Below, in pieces: positions 25,501 to 39,300 of a stretch of 64,000 bases of DNA; the first letter of the stretch is position 1, and the number at the start of each line of letters is the position of its first letter. Both the position numbers and the translations under genes were made by a program. Source of the stretch: Enoplolaimus lenunculus (lineage: Eukaryota; Nematoda; Enoplea; Enoplida; Thoracostomopsidae). The DNA lies in contig JASANG010003959.1 in NCBI GenBank assembly GCA_030248215.1, positions 62,001-126,000 on the forward strand, written 5' to 3'. The notes under the pieces are model-generated. The model was not told the origin of the DNA. It was given only the letters and a program-made list of their open reading frames with translations, and ran no database searches.

Positions 25501-28500
25501 CGCATCCAAAAGACAGGCCCCTCAATGCTGGATTCGCTGTTGTTTTCCCGTAATTGAAAAGTTAATATTTGTCAAAATTCAACGTTCAAAGCTGTTTTAT
25601 TACGAATACAAATCGTTAAAAGTATACAACATCAACAGTCATTACAAATTTGAATATTTCCATACTTTTCCACACAGGCTTTGGCTTTGATTTTGGGTTC
25701 CTGAGCGTAAGCCGAAGCATAAGCCTTAATCTTAAATAACAGATCAAATATCGGAAAAATAAAAAATATAATAAAACCAAGAAATTTAAGACTTTTACCT
25801 GATTCAAATTCATTTCAATATCACAATTGGGTTTTGCATCGTCTTTTGTACCAAATTCTTGAGAATTCACCAATGTTCTCACAATGCCTTCTCGATCAAC
25901 TGATCTTATTTTGCGTTCGTCGGCGAAAAACAAAACGCCATCAGCTGTGAACGCAAGACCTGAAAAATATATTCAAATCACCAGCATCAATTAATCTTAT
26001 CCAACGTTCACTGCCGTTACGGATTATTTGCTGTTATACGCCCCCCCACCCCACGAAATTGCTATCAGTCTTAGACTTAGGTTTACCGTTAAGATTGTCG
26101 TAAGCGTAAGCCTTTGGACGGAAGTGTACAACAGTCGAATTTTGGGATTCCACCAATTTGTTTACATAAAATTATATAAAAACAAAAAATTAACTGGAAC
26201 GATGCCCAAATTACGTATCGCGGTCATTTAAGTTTTTTGAATGTTTGCTCTTCTCAAGCTTTGGGATGATTAATTGAGCTGAAGCTGAATAATTTCTGAA
26301 TATGCAGTCAAAAGTCAAAATACGCTGATGTACACATTTAAGTTTTTAGAATGGCAAAGTTGTTGAAATATCAGCCGCAATTTTCAAAGCCAGCTCTTGC
26401 ACACTTCTCCCCAGACTGTAAGGCATAGGCGTAGGCTTAGGCTTACCTTTTGCTAAACGCGCATCCTAAACCTTTGTCTCAGCCTAAATCTTAAATCGTA
26501 CGGGGAAATATACAACAGCCTGGTTACCTTTTGGAAAATTCAATTTTGCCATCAACGCCGGCCCATGATCTCCACATTCTGCTTCTAAAACACAGGGTTG
26601 ACCAGAACCAGCAAATACTTCATAATTTGAACTTGGATTTGAAATTGGACCTTCGCTGCTGTACGCGTTTGGAATGTGCCAAATTTGTCGACGGAGTGGA
26701 AGCGAAACGTACAACAAACCGCTTACCGGATGAACTGCCAGACTGTACGCGTGAGCTGTGTCCGAAGGGCTAAAATTAGTGGAGTTAATGTAAAGCAAAA
26801 ATACCGACTTATTATTACTGTTATTATTATTAGTATTATTATTAACAGTTAAATTGGGCGAAAAGATAACGGTTTATTTTGAAATGCGTAAAATTCAGGT
26901 CAGACGTTGTACACTGAACAAATTTCGCCTACGACTTCTTGAAGTGAATATATACAAGGGCAGCGACAGGAAAATATCTCTTGTCAAAATTGCTGGATGG
27001 ACAAACAATGTCTTTGAAAGCTGCTCACAATATCCATCTTCATCCCAGAGATTGGTTTAAAGAAAATTTCTCGCTCAATAACCTCGCTACCACAACAATT
27101 GAAATAATCATACATGCATAAAATACCAGTATTCTCAAATGTGTGTAGCAAATCACTAGTTTGTGATAGGCTTTGTAGCTTTCGAACAAAAGAAAGGTGA
27201 CACTAAAAATTCAACATATTTATTGCGTTTGATTTTCCGAGTTTTAACGCAGATTTTGAAATTCGGATTTACGAGGGTTTGTACGTTTGAAAACCTATCG
27301 CTGTCTGGTGATAGACGCTATACGCATTTGAGAATATGGGCCATGATTAATAGGTATAACTTGTAAACAGGACAATGTTCCAATTTCAAGTATATATGGA
27401 TGCCTCAGTCACAAATTTGCCTGGATTCGCAAATGCTTATTTTAGCCATGATTCGCACTCTCAAATGAGTGTAGCGCCTATGACCAACTGGTAATATTTC
27501 TCGCAACTTTAATACCAATGAATAGTAAAGTGAGAATTTCAGCACATTTTTCGCATTCGATTTGCTCTTCTATACAAAATTTTAACATTTCTAATTGTAT
27601 GGTTTCATCAGTTTGAAAATCTATCGCTAACTGTTAACAGGTGCTGTACGCATTTGAGAATATGATGGATGCAAATAATTGCTTTACAATGTTTAACCAA
27701 TTAACGTTTAGTTATTGTTACCTCAGTTCCAACACTGTAACAATACGATTATCAGGTGTGAGTCTACGTATCAAATTGTAATCCCCAATGAACAAACTTC
27801 CTTCTTTGCCAGCTGCAAGTGCCATTGGTAGAAACAATTGAGCTGTATTTGATGGACCATTACAGGTTTGCTGGTCGCAGTCCAGAGGTCTTTGGGCACC
27901 GTCTCCCACGAGTGTTCTAAGGAGCGGTGGCTCTTGTGTCAAATAGCGAACGCTGCCGTCACCTTTTTCAAGAACTGCTGAAAAACCATATGATTGTAAT
28001 TTTACACACAATAGCAACTTAGCCATCGCGAAAATGTGTGAAACTTGGGATATTGTTAGCATTTCATTTTGGAGGACAGACTTCACTGTAAAGTTTCCTG
28101 CGACTCATTGTAGCGATCGAGAAAACATTTAGGGCTGTGAAAGTGCTTTTTTTCTCGTTTCTCCAGATGTTTAGCAATGAAATGCATCTCGTTTTATCGC
28201 TTTTATGACACTTGATCCAAATGTTTGTTTTGGGTAGAATTTTATCACTTATTTAAATACAGCCTTGTTATGGAATTGTGATCAAATTATTGGTTTGTGT
28301 TTAATTTCAACATTGCCAGGAGCGAAGTGGTGATGTCCGATTTTATAGGACCCACGTAAGTTTGAGTAACGTACCACCTGTTCGTTCTCTGGTTAATATT
28401 CAAACTTAATCTGTGGCAACGTTGGTTTTTGACAACAACCCTTTAATCCACTTTCTTGTTGAGAAACTGAGAAAAATTTAAGAAAAAGTAAAATGTTGCA

Positions 28501-30304
28501 AAATATAACAAAATAAGTTAAAATTACTGTACTGTGAGTATGTACAAGAATATAACCAGTTCCGCCCCCCACCCGGCTCCAAACAAAAATAGCACCACCC
28601 GTACCACCGAGGCTTGCAGTTTTGTTTTACTCTTTAAAGGGGTCAGAGTGGAAAATGGGTAAGAATTTTTTACAGGAGTCGCGCGTTACGTAAGCAAACA
28701 AGAATTTTTTAGCCGCGGGTTTATCTGCGCAAATAAGACCTACATACGACCTACCTTTTACCAGCGCCTGAAGTCAAGCCAGTATTTTAAAGATCGTTGG
28801 TGATTAAACACACAGACAATAAAGTAGGTTTCTACCTTAAAATTTAAAAGTTTTCCGCGGGTAAAAACTGTCAATTTTTTATCCGCATGACAAAAATCTT
28901 TACCCTCGGGTGTACCCGCGCCTGAAATTCTTTACCTGACCCGCGTTTATCCGCGATTAATGTCCCACTCTGAATGGGGAAACACCATTTGTTTCCAGCT
29001 CAGATCGGTCAACTTACCACCAACCGGATCCAAATGATGATGTACGTCCAGGTTCCAACCGCCCATTCCGGATATTTCAGTTCCGAATCCGGCCATTTTC
29101 ACTTGTTCATGGGACCAAAATGGTTCGCTGCAGCCATTGTACTCGTAGCCCACAGAAACTAAAAAATTATGAGACAATTTGTTATAACCAGAATTACGGC
29201 CCAGGGGCATGTGAATCTTTCACAGGAGGATTTATAACGCAACGGTGGCGATATAATTCTCAATCGTTGCCGCAAGTTAAAAAAATTGCGTTTACAAATT
29301 GATATTCTGTGAGGTTCAGCAATACACCTGCGTTGCGGTACGATGCCGGACGGCGCTTACGACGTTAAAACAGCCGAAAAGTATTCCTCCACCCTAATTT
29401 AAAAAAATGTTCAACCAATGGAATTAAAACCAATGAAGGAACAAAATCATAAAAACCATAACAATCGGCCACGCACTTTATTTTGTAAATATATTATGCC
29501 CCGCGTGCACAGGTACGAATTAACTTCAATAGCATGAATTCCAGTGAATAATTTACAGCTGCAAGAACTTTAAAACTGCTGTGTAACCAAACTTGCACAC
29601 GCAAATTGCACGTGCAAGTGTTTGCTGCAAAAACTTGCACGTATGAATGGGGCTTAACTCTAATATTTGGGATTCAGTAACCAACTGGTTAATAATCTGT
29701 ATGTAAAAGTGTCTTTTTATCGTCGCTTTATGCGTTTCTGTGAGAGATACCATTACCTTAACTCTGATTGAATGCGCCCTTCATAAACATGTAATATAAC
29801 CAAATTAAAAAGTTTTACTTTGTGTTCAAATATGTTCCTAATATCTGAATTTGATATCCGGTTCTTTTGACAAAAATTGCGGTATCCTACTCCGGTATAC
29901 TTTTAGAGCCTCCGGGTCCGCCCTGAATCATCCAATTGTTATCCACAAATAAATGTACAGCAAAACAAAAAATATGGGAAAACTAACCAAACGCTGAACT
30001 GAGTCCATAAACTTTTTGTTTGTAGACATTGCGCCGTTCCCATCCAAAAGTGTGCGTCAAATTGGGAACAGCGGCAAGAGTTCGTTCAGTCCGCACTCCT
30101 TCGATTGAAACAATCAGTTTAATTCTTCGCAACTCAGCTGGTGGAGACTCGGGTACCAAATACATCATTAGCGTTGATTCGTATCCAGTGGCTTGGGCTG
30201 AATTGTACGTCAAATGTAATCCGGTTTGTGGAATACCGATTGATGCATAAACTGACTGAAAAAATAGTTTCGCACATTTAGATTGGCTGAAAATAATAAT
30301 AATG

Positions 30305-30335
<31 letters not shown>

Positions 30336-33300
30336 TAATAGAAATAATAAAAGTATAATTATTAATAAATAAATAATAGCAATAAGCTCGTGCCTCTAAA
30401 AGGGAAGCCTGTTTTCACCGCTGATTGGCAACTTTGCTACATAAATTTTGTAAACCCAGAACAATTTTGCAAACTTAAAGCATTTGTAATGAAAACCAAT
30501 CATGACAGACTTACTAATGAATCGGCCAAAATGCCATTGGTTCCCGGTATTCCAGTGTGGCGGGTAAATTTCCAAGATGGCAGTAAATATGGCCGAATAA
30601 GGAGCGGATCATGTATTCCGATGCATTTTGGAGAATATTCGACGGTAAATTCCGGAAATCCCAACTGGCGCTGTTGTGTATCTGATTCCTAGAATTAAAA
30701 TTTGTTATGAATAATCGTTAATTTTTAAAAATTCTACGCTTATAACATGTAACCAATCGGATCATCAGGAAGTTTTATAATAAACAAACTGCACCAGCAG
30801 CGAGCTACAGAGTAAGGTTTAAGTTTAGGTTTTGCAGACAAGCCAGTACTCTTAACATGGGGGCCTAAGTTGAGAATTAGAACGCAAGGTAAAAGCTCAT
30901 CTGAACGTTACCGATTCATCATTCATCAGAGTATCTCCAATATGTACGATCCGATTCCACGGGACCACAACTGTTCGATATGACGAACCAAAAGGAAGTC
31001 GCATAAACTGCAGTGTCACCGACCCACCTCCATTGACCATCAAATCGAATCTGGAAATCAAAATAAACACAGTTTAAGTAAAAAAATTTGCCAAGTCATT
31101 TCTTTGCTTTTTTCTCGCAAGTCGAATTGATTTTGAAATTCAATTTCTGATGTTTAAGTTTCAAAACCAAATTGAAATATTTTTGAGATTAAAACGAAAG
31201 ATGAATACCCTGTAGTGTAAATTCCGGTAAACCTCAGCTGTTTTAAACGATATATGCAAATAAAGCAACTACTGTTTAAAACATTTTTTGTATATAATTA
31301 ACATTTCATAATAAATATTTTAAGAAAAAAGTTTTCACTTTTAACAAATGCTTGTCAGCTTTTCTATTGTAATGACCTTTTTTTAATAAACTCAGAAATG
31401 ATTTTTGTTGTATATTTTTTCAAAATTAATTCCAAGTTACGTAGTTTTATATAGAGCCCTTGATGAAAATTTTGATGCGTATGCGGTGAAACTCAAACCC
31501 ATTAAAGTATGGATTGCCAGACCGCTACTGTAACCACTGATCTACGCAGCCATTCAAACTTTTCCCAAAAATTGCAGTAAATACCGTAAGCTTAGTACTA
31601 TAAGCTACGTATATGAATACGCAGCGAAACCGCATGAGCTAAAGAATGTCTCTCACATTTGCCAACCAATTCCGCTAAGTAATTCAAGATTAAGCAGTAA
31701 ATTTTTAGTATCTAAACATTCAAATGACTACCGCTTGAAATACTTCACGTTTTATCGCATTTGCCAAAGAATAATTGTTTCAAGACGAAATTCACTTACT
31801 CTCCGCCAGATCTTGTGATGGTAAATCCATACAACGCATTTTCGACATCGGTGACTCGAACTCCAACGAGCGCTCCGCCTTTTGCATGGATGACTCGACC
31901 ACGAACTACAGAAGCTCGGCTGAAACCGAATAAGTGGTATAATCGGAAAGTAAACAAGTGAGTCAAACTGTCCGTTTGTGCTTCATAAGTTTGGAATGTT
32001 TTACATAAAAACATAAGTTTGCCCCAGCTTCGCTCAATACATGTAGTTCTGTTACGACAGTTATAGTAAACTCATTATGGGACAAAGTGGCACGAAACGT
32101 CCTAAACAGGAAAATACCGTAGCCGAACGAACAAAGGCCTTAGAACAAAATAAATTATGTGCAGACCAAGATTTTCAACCATAATATATCATTTCATTCA
32201 ACTCCTTTCTCGCTACTCAGCGCAGTATTCATCCGAAACTCTTTCAACTTTATTCTTGAAGTCGTCCATAATTTACCTTTCATTGAATAATTTCAAATCC
32301 GGATACTGTTGAACAGAATCCGGTTCGAGAAGAAATTGAGTTTTTTCAAAAAACGACGCCTGAGGCGGCGGCGGCTGTTTGCGGATCAAAACGGCCATTG
32401 GAGATTCGACTGTGTGACACAAAGGATCATCTTCGCAACGTTCCATGCCACAACACTCGGAATCTTCACAATCCGTCAGTCCATCTGAAACAAATTCGAA
32501 AATTCCTCTTGTGGAACTGATGAGAAAGAGCGCAGTATACACAGTGATACAAGTCTCTCAAGCGAAGCGAACGAGAAGCCAATCACAGATTTCATGGAAC
32601 AAAAGACAAAACTTGTAACGTAGGGACCCTACTATTTTACCATAAATAATTTCTGATGTGGAGCGAAGAAGATAGGACACCGCAACAGAGACGGGAATAA
32701 GGCGACCTGCGGCCCAGCCAAGTTCCACGACGTATTTTTTGTAACCGTTTTAAGTGGTCCAACGAAAAAATTTTTCTACTTCCGCCCAACTGTAATAGCA
32801 GTTATAAATATTCTCTTTGGGTTCGCGAAACAACTTTAATGTAAACACGCATATTAAGTAGAAATGTTGCTTCATTGTGTCAGAACTTCAACGGATGACA
32901 CGTTTTGCTCGAAAGCCTCACTTGCCACACTGGAACCCAATATTTTGGTAGCAGCCATGATGATAATCATAATGATAATGAAATTGTAATTCAAATCAGG
33001 ATAAAAATATTCGGATATCTGGCAGGTGTTGCCTGATAAATTATGCCGAATCTGTCTTTCTATTGCAAGTCTACAACCGGATAAAAATAATCCCGATATC
33101 CAGTGGCCTCACTAGTTTTTAGGTTTAAAGACACTGCTTTTGAGTTGTCGAACTAAACAAACATTCGGTTACCGTTATCATTATCCAATCCATCGCCACA
33201 GTCAAACTCCAAAGGAACGCTGCAATCGAATCCAGTGAAGTCTGTTGAACAATCGCAACGCCATGAACCCAAAAACAGTCGACATTCACCGCGGTTATGG

Positions 33301-36300
33301 CACATCGATGGACAACCGTCTGCAAACGAAAACGACCCCGACTGATCCAGAAAGTTTGAAAACTGCGTCCAATTTAATTAAGTATTCGCAAACTTAATCT
33401 CGAAAACGCTGCGGTAATAATTTCCTCATAAAAATATTAATGACAAGCAAACATTAACTTGTAACGTAAATTTAAGTTACTTTTGCACAAATTGCAATTG
33501 TTGAACTTGAATTTTAATACAAAAATTGTTTCTGTTCCAAGTGGAACCACCACTTGACAACATACAACAGAGTTCAAACCAACCCAATTGACAATTTTCT
33601 CCGTTGTAACCCTTTTCACATTTGCATGTCCCGTTGAGGCAAGTTCCATGCTCTTCACAGCCATTCAAACAAGTCCTTAGTCCACAGTTGTCTCCGGTCC
33701 ATTCATTGTAGCATTCACACGCACCGTTTAAGCATTCACCATGACCATCGCACGGCAAACTGCATCGTTCTAAAATTGACAATTTTTATTATTTTAATAA
33801 ATTGTCAAACTTCAGTTGAGAAATTTATTATGGAAAAATTTCAGTTACTGACTTTAATGAACATTAAATCTCAATTTTTTAAACTGTTTAGGAACTGAGG
33901 AAATTTTGGATCGCTGGGTTTTGAATTGACAATCAAAGTCTAATGAACCTAAATCATTGGTAAACACAGAATGATGCATCAACCATTTCGGGAACTGATG
34001 TGTTTTACTGAAACTGGTAAAATGTACATTACAGGGGATAACTCATTGGGCGGCCCGTTGGACTTAGGATGTGTGCGGCTTAGGCTTAGGATTATGGTTA
34101 TGTTTAGGCTTCCTGCCAGATTTAGCTTACATTAAGCTTTAGTGTAGAGTGTAGTCGCATGAGCACTTATAGTTAACATGAGCCGCATAGAGAGGTTTTA
34201 CTGGCTCATTCATCAGTGACCGCCAATCCTTTCAAACGCGGCATAGTCTGAGGCTCACTTTGTTATTATTTTAACAGTAACCAAGTTTTAATTAGTCAGT
34301 TTTGGTATTTTTAAAACTATAATAGTGTTATTATTGACGAATGAAAAGTCTAAATTGATTTTTAACACTAAAATATTACCTTTGTCACATTCAAACCCGC
34401 CCCATCCCTCATCACATCGGCATCTGGATACGCCTGGTTCACCGTGACCGGAACAGAGAAGATATTTCCGGTTATCATCTCCCTCGTCAGTAGTGCAAGC
34501 GATTTCAGAATTCGAATCCGCAAGCGAAAATTGGATATCACACGCAGGTCCACGCCATCCAAATTGACAGTAACATTTTGATGAAATGCATACACCATTA
34601 TTGTTGCAAGTTGGATGGGGACAGGATACTGAAATATCTCAGCCTAATATGCAGTTTCTATCACAGGGTTAACGCTTAAGTAAAGATTTACTCAAGAGCT
34701 TAAACACAAGTCTTTTCGTATGCCCAACCTTTTACGCTTAAATGTAGCGGAAGTGTGCCAGAGTCAAACATAATCTGCAGCAAAACTTAAAATTTAAATA
34801 AGCCACATCGACAGGGTTTTGCAATTACCGTCTGTGCTGTCTGCATAACAAAATTTTGCAACCAAACCATAAAACTGTTTTGACGTCGATCTTCAAAAAA
34901 TTGTGTCTTCACAGACAACGTCTTTGGATCCTTATGGAAACTTCTTGAGTTCTCTATTACTTATTCCAGGTTGTGGAGTTTGACATTTACTGATTGGTCT
35001 GTGTTAATTATGAAGGCCTGCGGACTAAGCCTATGGATAACGCTGTACATTTGTTGACGTCCGACGTAGTCCGTCACTGTCCGTCACCCATACGGGGCTG
35101 TCCGTCACCGTGCGGCATCTTACGCGAATTACTCACGTACCATACTGTATGGTGACGTACAACGACGCACGGTGATGGACTGCGCCGTAGGTCAAGTATA
35201 GCGCAGCCTGAAGTCTAAACGTAAGTATAAACCTAAGCGACGGGTTGAATATAAGCCAAATCCTAAGCGGATTCATGTTAATAATAGGCGCGTGTCATTG
35301 GAAGACAGTTTGAGATACTCGTACACTTTGGAGTTGGATTAGGTGTATATGTCGTAGCCCAAGTCGTTATTTAGCCCAATTCCGAATTGGGTTAGTAAAA
35401 AGCGCAATTACGACTTGGGCTAGGCCAAGGCGGAATCATGTCTGCTAAAACTGCACATTTTCAGGACTGGTAAGTTGATAGCGGCAAATTAGCTTCGTAA
35501 AACAAACTGATTGGTAGGCAACAGGTACTTAACGAATGCTTAGCCAATCAGAAAACAGTATTCGCATCAGCTAATCGTATTTGAGAATGGCATTTACAAG
35601 GCGTCCACTTGTAGCAGACAAAGAATTACGCCGTGGACTGGCCCAAGTCGTAATTGCGCTCTGGAGAAGCCCAATTTGGAATTGAGCTAAATTACGGCGT
35701 GGGCTACGATATATTTAAAAGGCATTCTATTATAGTTAACGGGAATCAATTGCTTGTTGATTGATTTATGCTTAAAGGAACAAAAATTAAGGTCGTGTAA
35801 ACATTTTAATCAGAAACGGTAATGAATGCGACATTGTTTTTTTACAAATTTCAAAAATGTTAAAATTTAGTCCATTTGCATAATATTATGGTTTCAAAAT
35901 TCAGAATATGGCAAATTTTCAAAACGTTCATATGTCCGTTATCAGCTCTCACTTAACTAAGGGTCGTGTAAAAACTATTTCGGAGCGGAATATCGGTTAC
36001 TAAAGAAGTAAATTTTTCAGCGAAATCATCACGAGAAAAACATTAATTGATTTGTTCAGCGGGGTATTTTAAATATCCAAATTTTCTACGATGGTTGCGC
36101 CTCCATTGCGCCCCCTCTGACTACAACCACAATAATTCATTTACATAAAAATAGCGTTAAAATTCAAACTTACCGTTCTGACAATGTTCCCCTTCGTAAC
36201 CATCGTCGCATACACATTTTCCGTTGTTGTTGCAATGACCGCGTCTGTTGCAATTTGGCACTAAACAAACAGTCGACGGAATATCACATTCTGGTCCTTA

Positions 36301-39300
36301 AATTGAAAAAAAGATTCAGAATTAATCTGTCAGCTTCAACTGTTACATAATTCTAAAACCAGTAAATATTGAGCCATTCACAAAAATTTTGCCAATCTGA
36401 TTTGTTTTGTGAATTAACTTCCATGCCATCATTAACTCGGTTAATTATGAGCGCCCGGCTGTTGGAAGACAGAGTCAAAGGCGAACTTAGAGATTGGAAA
36501 ATTTTCGTCTTAGAATTCAGAGTTAATCTGATGTTTGCGTTGACGCTTCGGTTTATGTTTAAGTTGAGCTTAGTGGACAGAGTCTTACAGTTAACATGGG
36601 CCATCCACCCTGTATACGGTTTTTAAACAATTAAAAAGTATTCATTCCGATTCCGGTATTAAATTCTGATTCGTACTGTTATATAATTTAGTTCAGTTTG
36701 GCAACCTCGTTTAGGTTCCGCTGTACTTATCCTATGGCGTCGTCCGTCACCCGTACGGCGCTGTGCGTTGCCTTCTGTTACCATACGGTGTGGTACATGA
36801 GTAATTCGCGTACGTTACCGCACCGCGACGCACAATGACGGACGGCGCCGAACGTCATCCAAAAGTATAGCGCTACCCTAAAGGTTAATTTCCCCCGAAA
36901 CGCACCTTTCCAACCTTGATGGCAGTGACATTTACCGGAAGTAAAAATTCCGTTTCCGCTGCACAGCACCGGACAAATGGCTGAAAATAAGCAAACAAAC
37001 CTAAAAAAATTCACTTTTCACTAAAATCCAATCTTGTTATCGAATATTTAATTATGTTTTAGTCATTTTTATTTAAAACAGCAAAAAAATCACAAATCTG
37101 TCGACCATAAACAACCTGTTTAGAATTGGTGATGAGGTCCGAAATTTACTTTTTAACAATGCTTAAATGGAAAAACTCTGTTGTGGCAAATCCATTCTGG
37201 TCCAATGTGGGGTTCCAACCTCATCCTTTTTGTTTTTAATTCTACGTTTCTGAGATCATCAACTTATTATCACAACTCAAAGGCCAGCATTCATTTTCTG
37301 TTTCGCCGAATATTAATTTTAAATTTAGCAAGTGAAAATAAAATTGTTCGCTCGAATTTTACTCAATTTAAACTACATTTCTCTTATTTTTCATTTCTAA
37401 ACTACCATTTATCGTTTGACCAAAGTTGCAGAGACAGCCAGGCGCGTAGTCATCCTTTCATAGAAAGCTACAAGATAACAGGAAGGGAACCCAAGAGTTT
37501 CCAATGACTTAAAAATGAATTTGAATCCTTCATATGGCAAAATTCATCTAAGAAAGGGGAGCGGAAAGCCAAACCCCTCTGACTACGGGTTCGTTCAAAA
37601 ACAAATGTGGGTAATACACTCTTTTAACCGTTATAGAACAACAAATGCCTATCCAGACTTACTTTCTTCACAATTATCTCCCGTATATCCTTCAAAGCAT
37701 TTGCACTGACCTTCGTCACAAACGCCTTTGCCATAACAGTTGTACGCACATTCTTGACTTTGTTCTGAAATGTTAGAAAACAAACATTTCAGATGGGAAA
37801 ACTTGTTTGGTTAAGGTTTCGCTCTGCTTTACTGCGCCGGACGCTGTCACGAACAAAAATATAATCAAAATATATTTGGTGGCATGCGGTAAAAAGCTTT
37901 CAGCGAGCCGATGAGTACAGCGCAACCCTTGGCGATTATTTACATGGAGACAAATGGTTTATAATCTGAACCACAGCAAAGAACCTCGAGAAGTTGAACT
38001 TAATCCCAGGTTCAAAGCAAATATGAAACCTTGTCGCAGGCAAACAAAATACGCGCGAGCACTTGAACTGTACGATACAACTGAATTGAATATTTCAACT
38101 CGAGACCAGTGGTTAATTTAGTTTACTCGAGTCTTTGCGTCGCCCTCATCTTCAGCCGTCGTTTGCACAAAAATAGTTGAAATTGGAAATTTTTTACTTG
38201 ATTGTAATTTTTTTAACAAACTCGACTTTTTGATGTTTAAGTTCATTCCATTGGAACCAAAACCATTTTTGTCGTAAAAAATTATCGTTCGACGCAGTTG
38301 AAAATACTGAGTCGAACAGTATTGAAATTTCGACGATTGAATAAAAAGTTAACGAGTAACATGGAATAACATAAATCAACAACAGATCACATTTAATTCT
38401 CAAGAAATTCGCTGTTGTTTGTGTCTCTCAAAAACCCTGTTCCAGTTAAAAAGAACATGAAATACCGGATAACACAGCAGTAAACTTGAGCGGTTCCATG
38501 TTGTTGTTGTCGTTGAAAAATGCTAAATGCCATCTGCCGGATTGGAGATATTGCGCAAATGTTGTACTTCTGAGATGCTAAAATATACAAAAAACATTAT
38601 TAATTCTATTAAATTTATATACTTCTTTGTTCATTTTATGACAACTATTAATCACAACGCCAACTTAAATAACAACCACGAGTTTGGCATATGCCTCTTC
38701 AGGGCCGGCTTTAGGATGTTCAGGGTCCGCTAAACGGGGCCAAGAGGGCTTCCAATAAGATACTTCACAGTTCCATTACTTCGTGGTCCGCGAAAAAATC
38801 TTTAGTTTGCAAATATGGGACCCCTAAGGGTAGGGGACTCCCAATTGGAAGATTTCTATCGCCGGAACAGTTGTGCTTGATTTACAGTAATGCAATCCAA
38901 TTAATTTAAGCATCGACTCTGTGTAGAACATTAATAGACCATGAATCTTAATATTGAAAACCCTTCAAGACTTATCCGTTCAACTGCAAGAGATGCAATT
39001 CGCAATTAGCAATGTTTCATACTTCCTTATTCTTAAACAATGTGCATCATGGACTATTCATGATCACAGTTTGCGCTAAGTTGCTCACAGTAAACTCAAT
39101 GACAGTTCAATTCAACGACAAATTCAGATTTATTTTCGGCAAAACTTACACGATTGCGTGGCAAATATCCATAATCCTGATGTCGAGTGGAACGTTTACT
39201 GATCTTGTGTTGTTTGGGTTCATTCGAAGCTGGGGCGTGTAACTTTTGCCCAAGGACGATGTGAACGAAATCATACTCGGTGGGTGATGCTTCTAGCGTT

